Source of the DNA: JBAOHV01 sp964450685
GTDB taxonomy: Bacteria > Actinomycetota > Acidimicrobiia > Acidimicrobiales > Microtrichaceae
DNA length: 64,000 nt
Assembly: GCA_964450685.1 (NCBI GenBank)
Contig: CAYVDN010000002.1
Location: forward strand, 1 to 64,000
Direction of reading: 5' to 3'
The position numbers and the translations under genes were made by a program. This document shows positions 16,868-25,432 of the stretch, piece by piece. Position 1 is the stretch's first letter. Each line of letters begins with the position of its first letter. The notes under the pieces were generated by a model, which saw nothing but the letters and a program-made list of their open reading frames with translations, had not been told where the DNA came from and did not search any database.

Positions 16868-16868
16868 C

Positions 16869-17510
16869 GTGAGCCGAGTTGCCCCACCACCCCGCCCAGC
16901 AGCCGAGCGATGGGAGTCTCCGTGGGACCCGTCGGTCGACGACCGGCTGCACGCAGATGGCTGGCAGCGGGTCAGGCTCCTCCACCAGATGCGCCGATCG
17001 CTTCCGGTCCCCGACGGACTTCGCGAAGTGACCAACAGCATCCAGGTGTCGACTTTCACCGCTGCTGACACCGACGGCCTGCTGGCGGTCAACAATCGGG
17101 CATTCGCTTGGCACCCGGACCAGGGCGGCTGGGACCTAGCACGGCTGGAGGAACGGATGGCCGAGCCGTGGTTCGATCCCGGGGACCTCCTGGTCCACCA
17201 CGCCGAGCAGGCCACGGCGAACCTCTCGCCCGGTGATGTGGACGGGTTCTGCTGGACCAAGGTGCACGAACTTGCGGGCGCCGGCGAGATATTCGTCATC
17301 TGCGCCGATCCCGACACACACGGCACGGGTCTGGGCCGCGCCCTCACGGTCGCGGGGCTGGACCACCTGGCGGAGAAGGGTCTGACTCACGCACTCCTGT
17401 ATGTCGAGGCCGACAACACCCCGGCCATAGCCCTCTACGAGCGGCTCGGCATGTCGGTGCACCACAGCGACGCAGGGTACGCACAGATCCGACCTGCAGC
17501 ACAGCCGTAG
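16869..17510 (+). CDS. mshD: GNAT acetyltransferase, mycothiol synthase MshD-like
   Basis: A 213-residue protein whose C-terminal half is a GNAT domain resembling MshD, which acetylates Cys-GlcN-Ins in the last mycothiol step. MshD-like segments are NNRAFAWHPDQGGWD, EEPWFDPGDLL-type sequence, GFCWTKVH, GEIFVICADPDTHGTGLGRAL (acetyl-CoA loop) and YVEADNTPAIALYERLGM. Known MshD proteins have two GNAT domains in about 300 residues; here the first is reduced to about 60 residues. Identity is supported by these motifs, but loss of the N-terminal domain lowers certainty. rlmN follows 9 bases later. Confidence 0.75.
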   Translation: MSRVAPPPRPAAERWESPWDPSVDDRLHADGWQRVRLLHQMRRSLPVPDGLREVTNSIQVSTFTAADTDGLLAVNNRAFAWHPDQGGWDLARLEERMAEPWFDPGDLLVHHAEQATANLSPGDVDGFCWTKVHELAGAGEIFVICADPDTHGTGLGRALTVAGLDHLAEKGLTHALLYVEADNTPAIALYERLGMSVHHSDAGYAQIRPAAQP

Positions 17511-17519
17511 GCTCGACAC

Positions 17520-18596
17520 GTGCCAGCACCAGTCCGCGCCACCCGTTACGACCTGGACCGCCAGGGCTGGTCGGAGCTCCTGGCCGACGAACCGCGTTTC
17601 AGACTCGAGCAGATCTGGAACGGCCTCTACCACCAGGGTCGCGATCTCGCGGAGCTGACGACGTTGCCCAAGGAGCTGCGAGCCACGCTGGCGTACGCAG
17701 CCCCGCTCGCTCTGCAGGAGGTCACCGAGTCCGTCAGCGACGGCGGTGACACGGTCAAGTTCCTCTGGGAGCTCGAAGGTGGGCCACGCGTCGAAACCGT
17801 CCTGATGCACTACGAAGACCGATCCACAGTGTGCGTGTCCACCCAGGCGGGTTGCGCCATGGCCTGCAGCTTCTGCGCCACGGGTCAAGCCGGTTTCGAG
17901 CGGCACCTGAGCGTCGGCGAGATCGTCGAGCAGCTCGCCAGGGCACGCCGACACGCGGCCGAGGGCAGCAATCCCCGACGGGTGTCGAACATCGTCTTCA
18001 TGGGAATGGGTGAGCCGCTCGCCAACTACGACGCGACCTGGGGAGCAATCCGACGGATCAACACCGACATGGAGATCGGCGCACGCCACCTGACGGTGTC
18101 GACCGTGGGACTGGTGCCGGGCATCCTGCGCATGGCAGCGGAGGACCTCCCCGTCGGGCTGGCGGTGTCGCTGCACGCGGCCAACGACGAACTGCGGGAC
18201 GAACTCGTCCCGATCAACCGGAAGTACCCGCTGGCCGAGCTGATGTCGGCGTGCCGCCAATACTGCGAGGCGACCAGACGCAGGATCAGCTTCGAATGGG
18301 CGCTGATCGACGGCGTCAACGACCGCTTCGCAGACGCGCAGCGGTTGGCGGAGCTGGCTCGACCCCTGCGCGCCCACGTGAACCTCATTCCGCTCAACCC
18401 GACACCTGGCTACGCGGTGCGTGGGTCCTCACGCAATCGCGTGCACGCCTTCCGAGCGGAGCTCGAACGCAACGGTGTGAACGTCACGGTGCGCGACACT
18501 CGCGGCACCGAGATCGATGCTGCTTGTGGCCAGCTACGCGCCGGGCATGAAGCAACCCCGGTTCGTCGCCCGCGTCGCCGCGAGAGCGCCACCTGA
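17520..18596 (+). CDS. rlmN: dual-specificity 23S rRNA/tRNA A2 methyltransferase RlmN
   Basis: A 358-residue radical SAM enzyme that methylates C2 of A2503 in 23S rRNA and A37 in some tRNAs. The iron-sulfur CX3CX2C is CAMACSFC, followed by ATGQAGF. GMGEPLANYD and the C-terminal cysteine that carries the methyl group (DAACGQL) are present. It starts at GTG 17520, 9 bases after mshD. A 15-residue Arg-rich tail follows the last conserved element. Confidence 0.97.
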   Translation: MPAPVRATRYDLDRQGWSELLADEPRFRLEQIWNGLYHQGRDLAELTTLPKELRATLAYAAPLALQEVTESVSDGGDTVKFLWELEGGPRVETVLMHYEDRSTVCVSTQAGCAMACSFCATGQAGFERHLSVGEIVEQLARARRHAAEGSNPRRVSNIVFMGMGEPLANYDATWGAIRRINTDMEIGARHLTVSTVGLVPGILRMAAEDLPVGLAVSLHAANDELRDELVPINRKYPLAELMSACRQYCEATRRRISFEWALIDGVNDRFADAQRLAELARPLRAHVNLIPLNPTPGYAVRGSSRNRVHAFRAELERNGVNVTVRDTRGTEIDAACGQLRAGHEATPVRRPRRRESAT

Positions 18597-18634
18597 TCGG
18601 CGGACCGGTCTGCTCAGCTGACCGATCCGATCAG
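18593..18634. terminator. bidirectional terminator between rlmN and the nucleotidyltransferase gene
   Basis: CTGATCGG (18593-18600) pairs with CCGATCAG (18627-18634). Inside it, CGGTC (18606-18610) pairs with GACCG (18620-18624). The outer arms contain the stop codons of both convergent genes. Confidence 0.55.
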
Positions 18635-19401
18635 CGAACCAGGACGGTGAGGTGTTCGGCACGTATCGCCTCGACTAGCACCTCGCCCGGCGAGACAACC
18701 GACCCCGGCCACACAACGCTGCGCCTGACCGTCCCTAGGACCACGGCACCCGCGCCGATCACCGACTCGCCGCCGGACCATGCCAGGTTCGCCGCCAAGT
18801 AGTCGGCTGGTGTGCCGCAGTCGACGACGAGCCCCTCGTGGTAGGCCACGTCGAGCCGTCCGGACACCAGCTCGTCACGCCACAGCACCTCCCACAGACC
18901 ACTCGGCTCCGGCAGCAGAGCAGCGACCACTGCAGGCGGGACGATCGATGCCACAACCCCGCTGCGGGGCCCGAACGGCGGGACCGACGAGGACAGCAAC
19001 CGCACCCGTTCACCGTCCCATCCACCGATGAACTCCCCCAGGTCGGCCCGGTGCCAGGTGTCCGCGTTGAGCACCAGGGCTCCCCGGCCGTCCAACCACG
19101 GCCTGAGGTTGCCGACGGCGCCCGCGGTTCCGAGGGCTCGCTCGACCTCGTGGGATATGTGGTTGACCACCGGTCGGGACCTGGCGTCGATGTGCTCGAT
19201 GATCCGCTCCGCACCGTGGTGCACGTTGACCGCGACGTCGAGCCCGAGCGGCGCCACAGAGTCGAGCGCCCAGTCCAGAAGAGCACGGTCACCGACGGGG
19301 CACAGCGGCTTGGGCATCAACCTCGTCAGCGGAGCCAGCCGTGTTCCAGCGCCTGCCGCGAGCACGACCACCGCCAGCGGTGCTGCCAGACTGTCAGCCA
19401 T
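18631..19401 (-). CDS. sugar-1-phosphate nucleotidyltransferase family protein
   Basis: A 256-residue protein with the nucleotidyltransferase signature VVVLAAGAGTRLAPLTRLMPKPLCPVG at residues about 11-37, then a Rossmann-like catalytic core (LVLNADTWH supplies the metal-binding Asp). The C-terminus has a very short left-handed-helix-like tail (VIGAGAVVLGTVRRSVVWPGSVV), far shorter than in full GlmU or ManC-type enzymes. The sugar specificity cannot be told. The ATG at 19401 overlaps the start of the divergent membrane gene. A GTG at 19371 would begin at the signature and is an alternative. Confidence 0.85.
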   Translation of the reverse strand: MADSLAAPLAVVVLAAGAGTRLAPLTRLMPKPLCPVGDRALLDWALDSVAPLGLDVAVNVHHGAERIIEHIDARSRPVVNHISHEVERALGTAGAVGNLRPWLDGRGALVLNADTWHRADLGEFIGGWDGERVRLLSSSVPPFGPRSGVVASIVPPAVVAALLPEPSGLWEVLWRDELVSGRLDVAYHEGLVVDCGTPADYLAANLAWSGGESVIGAGAVVLGTVRRSVVWPGSVVSPGEVLVEAIRAEHLTVLVR

Positions 19402-19780
19402 GTCGCAACGACGGTGGTTCAACCCCAACGTTCCCCAGACCCTCTACATCGCTCAGTTCCTCCTGTACTTCGACGCGTTCTGGATGGCTCTCGGCGTGCT
19501 CTTCGGAGGCGGCCTCGGAATCCTCGGACTGATCGCACTCGCCGCCTACGTGTACGGCGCCTATGGCATCGCCAACGAGCAGAAGCGCGGATACCAAGTG
19601 GCGATCGTCGCGTCGTTCATCCCGCTCGCGCTGCGCGCACTCGTGTTCATGGCGGGCAACGCGTCGCTGATGTTCGTTCTGTTCAGCGGGAGCGTCCTGA
19701 ACGTGATCTTCGAATACGCGCTGATTGCGCTTCTGCTGCATCCCATGTCTCGCGACCACCAGAAGATCTGGTTCAGCTGA
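19400..19780 (+). CDS. small multi-pass membrane protein
   Basis: A 126-residue protein with about four hydrophobic segments (residues 16-38, 39-58, 68-88, 92-116) and a charged cytosolic end (SRDHQKIWFS). No family recognised. Its ATG shares the CATG tetranucleotide with the opposing nucleotidyltransferase ATG. The MaoC gene follows after 58 bases. Confidence 0.7.
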   Translation: MSQRRWFNPNVPQTLYIAQFLLYFDAFWMALGVLFGGGLGILGLIALAAYVYGAYGIANEQKRGYQVAIVASFIPLALRALVFMAGNASLMFVLFSGSVLNVIFEYALIALLLHPMSRDHQKIWFS

Positions 19781-19838
19781 CCGCCCCTGGGAGCGCCCGG
19801 AATGGAACGGATCGATCGTCATCGGCGATGATCCTTCC

Positions 19839-20297
19839 ATGGCCAAGGAAATCCAAGGAATCGCAGGGCTCAAGGAGCTCGAAGGCACACATCTGGGCTA
19901 CTCCGAGTGGCTCGAGATCACCCAGGAGCGCGTGAACACGTTCGCAGACGCGACCGGTGACCACCAGTGGATCCACGTCGACCCCGAGCGGGCGAAGGAA
20001 GGCCCGTTCGGCGGCACTATCGCCCACGGCTACCTGACCCTGTCGCTCGGCCCCGTCCTGTTCCCGTCGATCGCCACGGTCGCCGGCATCAAGATGGGTG
20101 TCAACTACGGCTGCGGCAAGGTTCGGTTCCTCTCGCCGGTCAAGGTCGGAGCGAACATCCGCCTGGGTGCCGAGCTGAGCAAGCTCGAGGAGTTGCCCGG
20201 GAACGGGGCGCAGGTCTACATGACCTTCACGTTCGAGATCGAGGGATCCGAGAAGCCTGCCGCTGTCGCCGAGATCATCTTCCGCTACTACGAGTGA
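19839..20297 (+). CDS. MaoC-like (R)-specific enoyl-CoA hydratase
   Basis: A 152-residue hot-dog-fold protein. The hydratase-2 motif with catalytic Asp and His is in ADATGDHQWIHVDPERA, followed by GPFGGTIAHGYLTLSL. Such enzymes hydrate trans-2-enoyl-CoA to (R)-3-hydroxyacyl-CoA in fatty-acid metabolism. Start chosen at ATG 19839 (MAKEIQG). Single-domain length is typical of the actinobacterial NodN/MaoC group. A convergent hairpin follows immediately. Confidence 0.92.
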   Translation: MAKEIQGIAGLKELEGTHLGYSEWLEITQERVNTFADATGDHQWIHVDPERAKEGPFGGTIAHGYLTLSLGPVLFPSIATVAGIKMGVNYGCGKVRFLSPVKVGANIRLGAELSKLEELPGNGAQVYMTFTFEIEGSEKPAAVAEIIFRYYE

Positions 20298-20319
20298 ACC
20301 GCTCCCGCAGCGGAGCGGT
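20298..20319. terminator. bidirectional hairpin between MaoC and LLM genes
   Basis: ACCGCTCC (20298-20305) and GGAGCGGT (20312-20319) pair around CGCAGC, immediately after the MaoC stop and touching the stop of the converging oxidoreductase gene. Confidence 0.6.
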
Positions 20320-21272
20320 CAGCGGAACCGGGGCATGACCTCTTCCGCGAAGAGTTGGAGCGTCTGGTGCTCGGGGAAGTCCGAGCACCAGACGACCACT
20401 CCTCCGCAGCCCAGGTCTCGGTAGGCAGCGAGCTTCTCGGCCACCTGGTCGGGGGTCCCGACGAGGTTGCCTGCGCGCCACGAGTCGAAGGGCTCACCCC
20501 AGAAGCTCCGCGTACCTCCCTGGACGATCTCCTCCTCGGTCCCGCGGATGAACACCTCGGGTGACCAGGTCTTGACGATCGAGTCGTAGTCACGACCGAT
20601 GTCGTCGCAATGGCGGCGCAGCACCGAGCACTTGTGCGCGAACTCGGCCGGGTTGCCACCGAAGTTGGAGTGGGTCGCGTGGCGGGCGACGACACGCAGC
20701 GTCAACTGTTCTCCCCCACCACCGATCCACACCGGCGGCGTCGGTTGCTGGAGCGGCTTGGGGTCGCACTGGGCACCACGCACCCGGAAGTGCCTGCCCT
20801 CGTAGTCGACCTCGGGCTCGGTCCACATCCTGGTGACGATCTCGACGGTCTCGCGCAGGATTCGGATACGTTCGCCGGCGGACGGGAAGTCGTAGCCGTA
20901 GGCCGCGTACTCGCCGTCGTACCAGCCTGCGCCGATCCCCCAGTCCAACCGGCCGCCCGAGATGACGTCGACCGTCGATGTCATCTTGGCCACCAACGCA
21001 GGGTTCCGGTAGCCGGCGCACGAGACCATCTGACCCAGACGGATCCGCGATGTCGCCTGGGCGAGCGCGGCGACAGTCGTCCAGCACTCGAACACCGCCT
21101 CGTTGGACGGCACCGGGACGTTGTGCATGTGGTCGTACACCCAGACCGAGTCGTAGCCGAGCCGCTCCGCCTCGAGGGCTGTGTCGAGCGTGACGCCCCA
21201 CTTCGCCGAGGCTCCGGGAACGCCGGCGAGCTCCATCTTCCACCCCTGGGGGGTGAACGCACCGAACAACAT
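20319..21272 (-). CDS. LLM-class F420-dependent oxidoreductase
   Basis: A 317-residue luciferase-fold protein. Family elements: MLFGAFTPQG, YDSVWVYDHMHN, IRLGQMVSCAGYRNPALVAKM, DWGIGAGWYDGEYAAYGYDFP and PVWIGGGGEQ. This pattern matches F420-type members common in actinobacteria. Substrate unknown. It differs enough from the copy at 9162-10100 that the two are unlikely to be recent duplicates. A 14-bp tandem duplication lies in its upstream region. Confidence 0.9.
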   Translation of the reverse strand: MLFGAFTPQGWKMELAGVPGASAKWGVTLDTALEAERLGYDSVWVYDHMHNVPVPSNEAVFECWTTVAALAQATSRIRLGQMVSCAGYRNPALVAKMTSTVDVISGGRLDWGIGAGWYDGEYAAYGYDFPSAGERIRILRETVEIVTRMWTEPEVDYEGRHFRVRGAQCDPKPLQQPTPPVWIGGGGEQLTLRVVARHATHSNFGGNPAEFAHKCSVLRRHCDDIGRDYDSIVKTWSPEVFIRGTEEEIVQGGTRSFWGEPFDSWRAGNLVGTPDQVAEKLAAYRDLGCGGVVVWCSDFPEHQTLQLFAEEVMPRFR

Positions 21273-21289
21273 GTGGCGGCTCCCCTCGG

Positions 21290-21317
21290 ACCCGGATCCT
21301 CATACCCGGATCCTCAC
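21290..21317. repeat. 14-bp tandem duplication in a divergent promoter region
   Basis: ACCCGGATCCTCAT (21290-21303) is followed by ACCCGGATCCTCAC (21304-21317), one mismatch. It lies 18 bases upstream of the LLM gene start, between that gene and the rightward lipoprotein hydrolase. Confidence 0.85.
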
Positions 21318-21418
21318 ACTCGACTCTCCCCGGTTCCACACGGTATCCCGAGGCTGTCTGACGTGGGTCTCAGATGTCCGAACCTGTCTCGGCTGGCACG
21401 GTCGTAGCTTGTAACCCG

Positions 21419-22960
21419 ATGGCAGGGTCGATCCGGGTTGTTCGCGGCCGAGCCCGCGCATGTGCAGCTGTGCTGGTGGCCGCGCTAGCGGTCACGGGGT
21501 GCAGCGGATCTGATCGAGCCGAGCAGCTCTCCGGTACACGTGGGCGCGCAGGGAACGAGACCAGCGGACAGGACTCGACCGAATGGCCCGCGCCCGCCAA
21601 CACCGAGTTGGCCGGTATCCCCGACGACTGGCGACCCGAACCACTGCGATGGAGGGACTGTTCGCTTCCACGGGACGGCCAGTGCGCCACGCTGAGCGTC
21701 CCCCTGGACTGGCAGGACCCCGACGGACGACAGGTCGAGCTAGCACTCGGACGGATACCCGCCGGCGGCGAGCCGATCGGCGCGCTGGTGATGAACCCCG
21801 GAGGACCGGGAGGCTCGGGCCTGGACCTGCTGTCGTGGGATCCGACCTCAGCGGTCGTCGCGGACCGTTTCGACCTGGTCAGCTGGGACCCCCGCGGCGT
21901 TGGCAGGTCAACCGCCGTCGAGTGCGACCGCGGAGTCGCCCGGCTGCAGTCCGTGGACCCCGACCCCGACGACTCGACCGAACAGGCACGACTCGACACC
22001 AGCGCAGCCGCCGTGTCCGAGGCATGCGAGGACGACCTGGACCTGCTGGCCCACGTGGGCACCTCCGATGTGGCCCGCGACCTCGAGGCGATCCGTCTCG
22101 CTCTGGGGGACGAGGCACTCAACTACCTGGGGTTCTCGTACGGCACCCACATCGGACAGCTCTACGCGGCCATGTACCCGACCCGGATCAGGTCGATGGT
22201 GCTCGACGGCGTCGTCGACCCGGCGCTGGGCTACGAGGAGTTCCTGCTCGGCCAGGCCGCCGCGTTCGACGAGGCGTTCGACGACAACGCGGCTGCGTGT
22301 GCAAAGGCAGGGCCGAGCCGGTGCGGGGTTGATGATCTGACCGCCGCATACGACGAAGTGCTCGCAACGGTCGAGACGTCGCCGCTCAGGGGCGGTGACC
22401 GGCCGGTTGGCCCCGCCGAGCTCACAACGGCGGCAATACAGACCGGCTACGGCGAGCAGGGTTGGCGCAGCCTCGGCAAGGCGTTGGCCGCCGCACTCGA
22501 CGGGGATGGCTCGGCTCTGTGGCGACTCGCCGACGCGTACTACCAGGCGGGCGGCTACACGAGCTACGCGGCGGTGGTCTGCACGGACTCGGTCCCGCCG
22601 TCGGGCGCCGAGGCCTACCGGGCCTTCGCTGACCGCGCCCGACAGGTCGCACCGCGCTTCGGTGGTGCAGTCGCCAACGAGCTCGCTCCATGTGCCACCT
22701 GGCCGGTTGCCCCGACCGGTTCACCACTGGCGATCGTCGCGTCCGGAGCTCCTCCGATCGTCGTCATCGGCAACACCGGTGACCCCGCCACGCCTCTCGA
22801 GAACGCCGTCGCGGTGGCGGATTCGCTCGAGTCGGGTGTGCTCCTGACCGTCGACACCGACGGGCACACCGCCTACGGCTCGAACCTGTGCGCCACCGAC
22901 CTGGTCGACGACTACTTGATCGACCTCGTCGTTCCCGAGGAAGGCACGGTCTGCGACTGA
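21419..22960 (+). CDS. lipoprotein alpha/beta hydrolase, TAP-like peptidase family
   Basis: A 513-residue exported hydrolase. An Arg-rich N-region, a hydrophobic core (AAVLVAALAV) and lipobox VTGC predict a type II signal peptide and lipidated cysteine at about residue 28, matching lspA at 46844-47488. The catalytic serine is in FSYGTHIG, the aspartate probably in NTGDPATP and the histidine in TDGHTAYG. The C-terminal TAP-like domain places it near actinobacterial tripeptidyl aminopeptidase/SlpD-E proteins. Start at ATG 21419 gives the cleanest signal peptide; ATG 21374 is in frame. Confidence 0.88.
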   Translation: MAGSIRVVRGRARACAAVLVAALAVTGCSGSDRAEQLSGTRGRAGNETSGQDSTEWPAPANTELAGIPDDWRPEPLRWRDCSLPRDGQCATLSVPLDWQDPDGRQVELALGRIPAGGEPIGALVMNPGGPGGSGLDLLSWDPTSAVVADRFDLVSWDPRGVGRSTAVECDRGVARLQSVDPDPDDSTEQARLDTSAAAVSEACEDDLDLLAHVGTSDVARDLEAIRLALGDEALNYLGFSYGTHIGQLYAAMYPTRIRSMVLDGVVDPALGYEEFLLGQAAAFDEAFDDNAAACAKAGPSRCGVDDLTAAYDEVLATVETSPLRGGDRPVGPAELTTAAIQTGYGEQGWRSLGKALAAALDGDGSALWRLADAYYQAGGYTSYAAVVCTDSVPPSGAEAYRAFADRARQVAPRFGGAVANELAPCATWPVAPTGSPLAIVASGAPPIVVIGNTGDPATPLENAVAVADSLESGVLLTVDTDGHTAYGSNLCATDLVDDYLIDLVVPEEGTVCD

Positions 22961-23034
22961 GCGCAGATCTGCTGAACTGGGGACCTACCGACAGGGGGCC
23001 GGACCCGCATGCGGCCGGCCGCACAGGGGGAGAG

Positions 23035-24693
23035 TTGGAGTTCAATCTCGCACAGGTGCACGAAGCGGTCGAGGAGGCGGTGCCCGAACGCGAGTGCATC
23101 GTCTTCCGAGACCGTCGGCTCACCTACCGCGAGGTGGGCAACCGCAGCCGCCAGGTCGCCAACGCCCTGCTCGACGGTGGACTCGGGACCGTCATCAACC
23201 GCTCCTCGCTGGCGCCCCACCAGAGCGGGCAGAACCACCTGGCGCTGTACCTGCACAACGGCAACGAGTACCTGGAGGCGATGCTCGGGGCGTTCAAAGC
23301 CCGCGTGGTGCCGTTCAACGTCAACTACCGCTACGTCGCCGAGGAGATCTCCTACCTGTTGCGCGACGCCGATGCCAGGGGAGTCGTCTACCACTCGGCA
23401 TTCGCTCCTGTCATGGCCCAGGTTCTCGACGACCTTCCCGGCCTGACGGTGCGCTGGCAGGTGCCCGACGACAGCGGCAACGGACTCCTGCCCGGATCTC
23501 GCTGGTACGACGAAGCGCTGGCGGGTCAACCGAACACGCTTCCCGAAGGAGTTGCGGCCAGCTGGTCTCCCGACGACCTGTACCTCCTCTACACCGGAGG
23601 GACGACCGGGATGCCCAAAGGTGTCATGTGGCGCCAGGCCGACATCTTCGTCGCCGCGCTGGGTGGTCGACGGCTGGACAACGGCAACGAGTGGGACTCC
23701 CTGGAACAGATCGCAGCTGAGGCCCGCTCCGGCGGGACACGCCTCTTCCCCACCCCCCCACTCATGCACGGTGCTGCACACTGGCTCGCGTTCAACGGCT
23801 TCACGAACGCCAACACCGTGGTGCTGGGCGACGTCGTCGACCGCCTCGACCCGCTCGACGTCGTCCGGGTCGTCGAACGCGAGGCCGTGGAGGTGCTCCT
23901 GTTGGTCGGGGACGCGTTCGGCCGACCGATCGTCGAGGAACTCGAACGAGGCGACGCGGACGTGAGCTCACTGCTCGTCATCGTCAGCGGCGGCGCCCCG
24001 CTGTCGCCTGGCATCAAGGAGCGGCTGCTCACGCAGGTACCGATGGCGATGGTGCTCGACGGCCTCGGAGCGTCCGAGACTGGGCAACAGGCAAGTCAGC
24101 TGTCCTCCGCGGGCCTGCCAGCGAGCACCGGGACATTCCGGCCGTACGACGACGTCCGGGTGCTGGACGAAGCCATGGAGGAGGTGCTCGAGCCGGGGCA
24201 CAGCGAAGTCGGCTGGCTCGCACAGACGGGCCGCGTTCCGCTTGCCTACCTGGGTGACCCGGAGAAGTCCGGGCGCACCTTCCCGACGATCGGCGGGACC
24301 AGGTACTCGATTCCGGGCGACAGGGCACGTCTTCACGATGACGGGCAACTCGAGCTGTTCGGTCGGGAGTCGTCCACCATCAACTCGGGTGGGGAGAAGA
24401 TCTTCGCCGAGGAGGTCGAACAGGCGCTGCTGCACCACCGGAGTGTGGCTGACTGCCTGGTTACGGGGCGGCCGTCGCAGCGCTGGGGCGAGGAGGTCGT
24501 GGCGGTCGTGCAGCTACTCGAAGGACAACGGACCAGCGACGCCGACCTGCTCGAGGAGGCCGGCCGCCACGTCGCTCGCTACAAATTGCCCAAGACGATC
24601 GTGCGGGTCGACCAGGTGCGGCGTGGGCCGTCCGGAAAGGCCGACTACCGGTGGGCGGCCCAGGTGGCGGCGCAGGTGGTGCAGCGCTCGTAG
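23035..24693 (+). CDS. acyl-CoA synthetase (AMP-forming, FadD-like)
   Basis: A 552-residue adenylate-forming ligase that activates a carboxylic or fatty acid as acyl-AMP and then acyl-CoA. The P-loop is YTGGTTGMPKGVMW, with downstream GDRARLHDDGQLELFGR and the C-terminal catalytic lysine region PSGKADYRW. The TTG at 23035, behind AGGGGGAG, gives the N-terminus EFNLAQVHEAVEEAVPE typical of this FadD branch. The long frame upstream lacks homologous sequence. Substrate chain length cannot be read. menG follows after 10 bases. Confidence 0.9.
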   Translation: MEFNLAQVHEAVEEAVPERECIVFRDRRLTYREVGNRSRQVANALLDGGLGTVINRSSLAPHQSGQNHLALYLHNGNEYLEAMLGAFKARVVPFNVNYRYVAEEISYLLRDADARGVVYHSAFAPVMAQVLDDLPGLTVRWQVPDDSGNGLLPGSRWYDEALAGQPNTLPEGVAASWSPDDLYLLYTGGTTGMPKGVMWRQADIFVAALGGRRLDNGNEWDSLEQIAAEARSGGTRLFPTPPLMHGAAHWLAFNGFTNANTVVLGDVVDRLDPLDVVRVVEREAVEVLLLVGDAFGRPIVEELERGDADVSSLLVIVSGGAPLSPGIKERLLTQVPMAMVLDGLGASETGQQASQLSSAGLPASTGTFRPYDDVRVLDEAMEEVLEPGHSEVGWLAQTGRVPLAYLGDPEKSGRTFPTIGGTRYSIPGDRARLHDDGQLELFGRESSTINSGGEKIFAEEVEQALLHHRSVADCLVTGRPSQRWGEEVVAVVQLLEGQRTSDADLLEEAGRHVARYKLPKTIVRVDQVRRGPSGKADYRWAAQVAAQVVQRS

Positions 24694-24703
24694 GCTGACG
24701 CGG

Positions 24704-25432
24704 ATGACCAGCACGGACAGCCGATCGCTCATCCCACGCGCCGACGAGCCACTCCCTACCGGGGACGACAAGACCCGCTCCGTCCAGGCGATGTTCGACG
24801 TGATCGCACCCCGCTATGACCTGGTGAACCGGATCATGACGTTCCGCATGGACGTGGGGTGGCGTCGCCGTGCCGTGGCCGCTCTCGGTCTGCCGCCCGG
24901 CTCGACCGTGCTCGACCTCGCCTGTGGCACCGGTGACCTGGCGTGCGACCTGGCCGACAGGGCACTCGTGCCAATAGGCGCCGACCTGAGCCACGGCATG
25001 CTCAGTGCCGCGCCGCGCCCCTTCCCGCGCATGCAGGCCGATGGAGCCGAACTCGCGCTGGCGGACTCCTCCGTGGACGGCGCTACCTGCGGCTTCGCCC
25101 TGCGAAACTTCACCGACCTGACCGCGACGTTCGAGGAGCTCGCAAGGGTCGTGCGACCCGGCGGTCGTATCGCCCTGCTCGAAGTGGCTACACCGCCCAA
25201 CCCGTTGTTGCGATTCGGTCACGGCATCTACTTCGGCCAGGTCGTGCCCCGCATCGGCGCGGCGCTGTCCGACGGCGACGCGTACAGGTACCTGCCACGC
25301 TCGGTCGCGTACCTCCCGGAGCCCGAGGAGATGCTCGCGGCCCTAGGCGACGTCGGCTTCACCCATGTCAGACGAACCCTGCTCTCGGTCGGTATCGCCC
25401 AGCTCATCACCGCGACGCGGAGCTCGGGTTGA
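24704..25432 (+). CDS. menG: demethylmenaquinone methyltransferase
   Basis: A 242-residue class I SAM methyltransferase of the UbiE/MenG family that performs the last menaquinone step. Signature elements: VQAMFDVIAPRYDLVNRIMTF, the SAM motif VLDLACGTGDLA and GFALRNFTD. The menF start overlaps its stop (TTGA), and neighbouring menD/H/A/E genes support menaquinone rather than ubiquinone synthesis. Confidence 0.95.
   Translation: MTSTDSRSLIPRADEPLPTGDDKTRSVQAMFDVIAPRYDLVNRIMTFRMDVGWRRRAVAALGLPPGSTVLDLACGTGDLACDLADRALVPIGADLSHGMLSAAPRPFPRMQADGAELALADSSVDGATCGFALRNFTDLTATFEELARVVRPGGRIALLEVATPPNPLLRFGHGIYFGQVVPRIGAALSDGDAYRYLPRSVAYLPEPEEMLAALGDVGFTHVRRTLLSVGIAQLITATRSSG

Larger units (their letters stand above)
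16483..16868. other. structured 386-base gap before mshD
   Basis: No conventional gene is seen here. It holds four inverted repeats. They are 16554-16577 (10-bp stem, CGAA loop), 16614-16634 (7-bp stem), 16684-16711 (11-bp stem around TCAGGG) and 16800-16820 (6-bp stem). A short ORF at 16751-16867 abuts mshD. The first hairpin could terminate the upstream small gene; the others have no T-runs and may be operators or leader-RNA structure. Confidence 0.6.
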
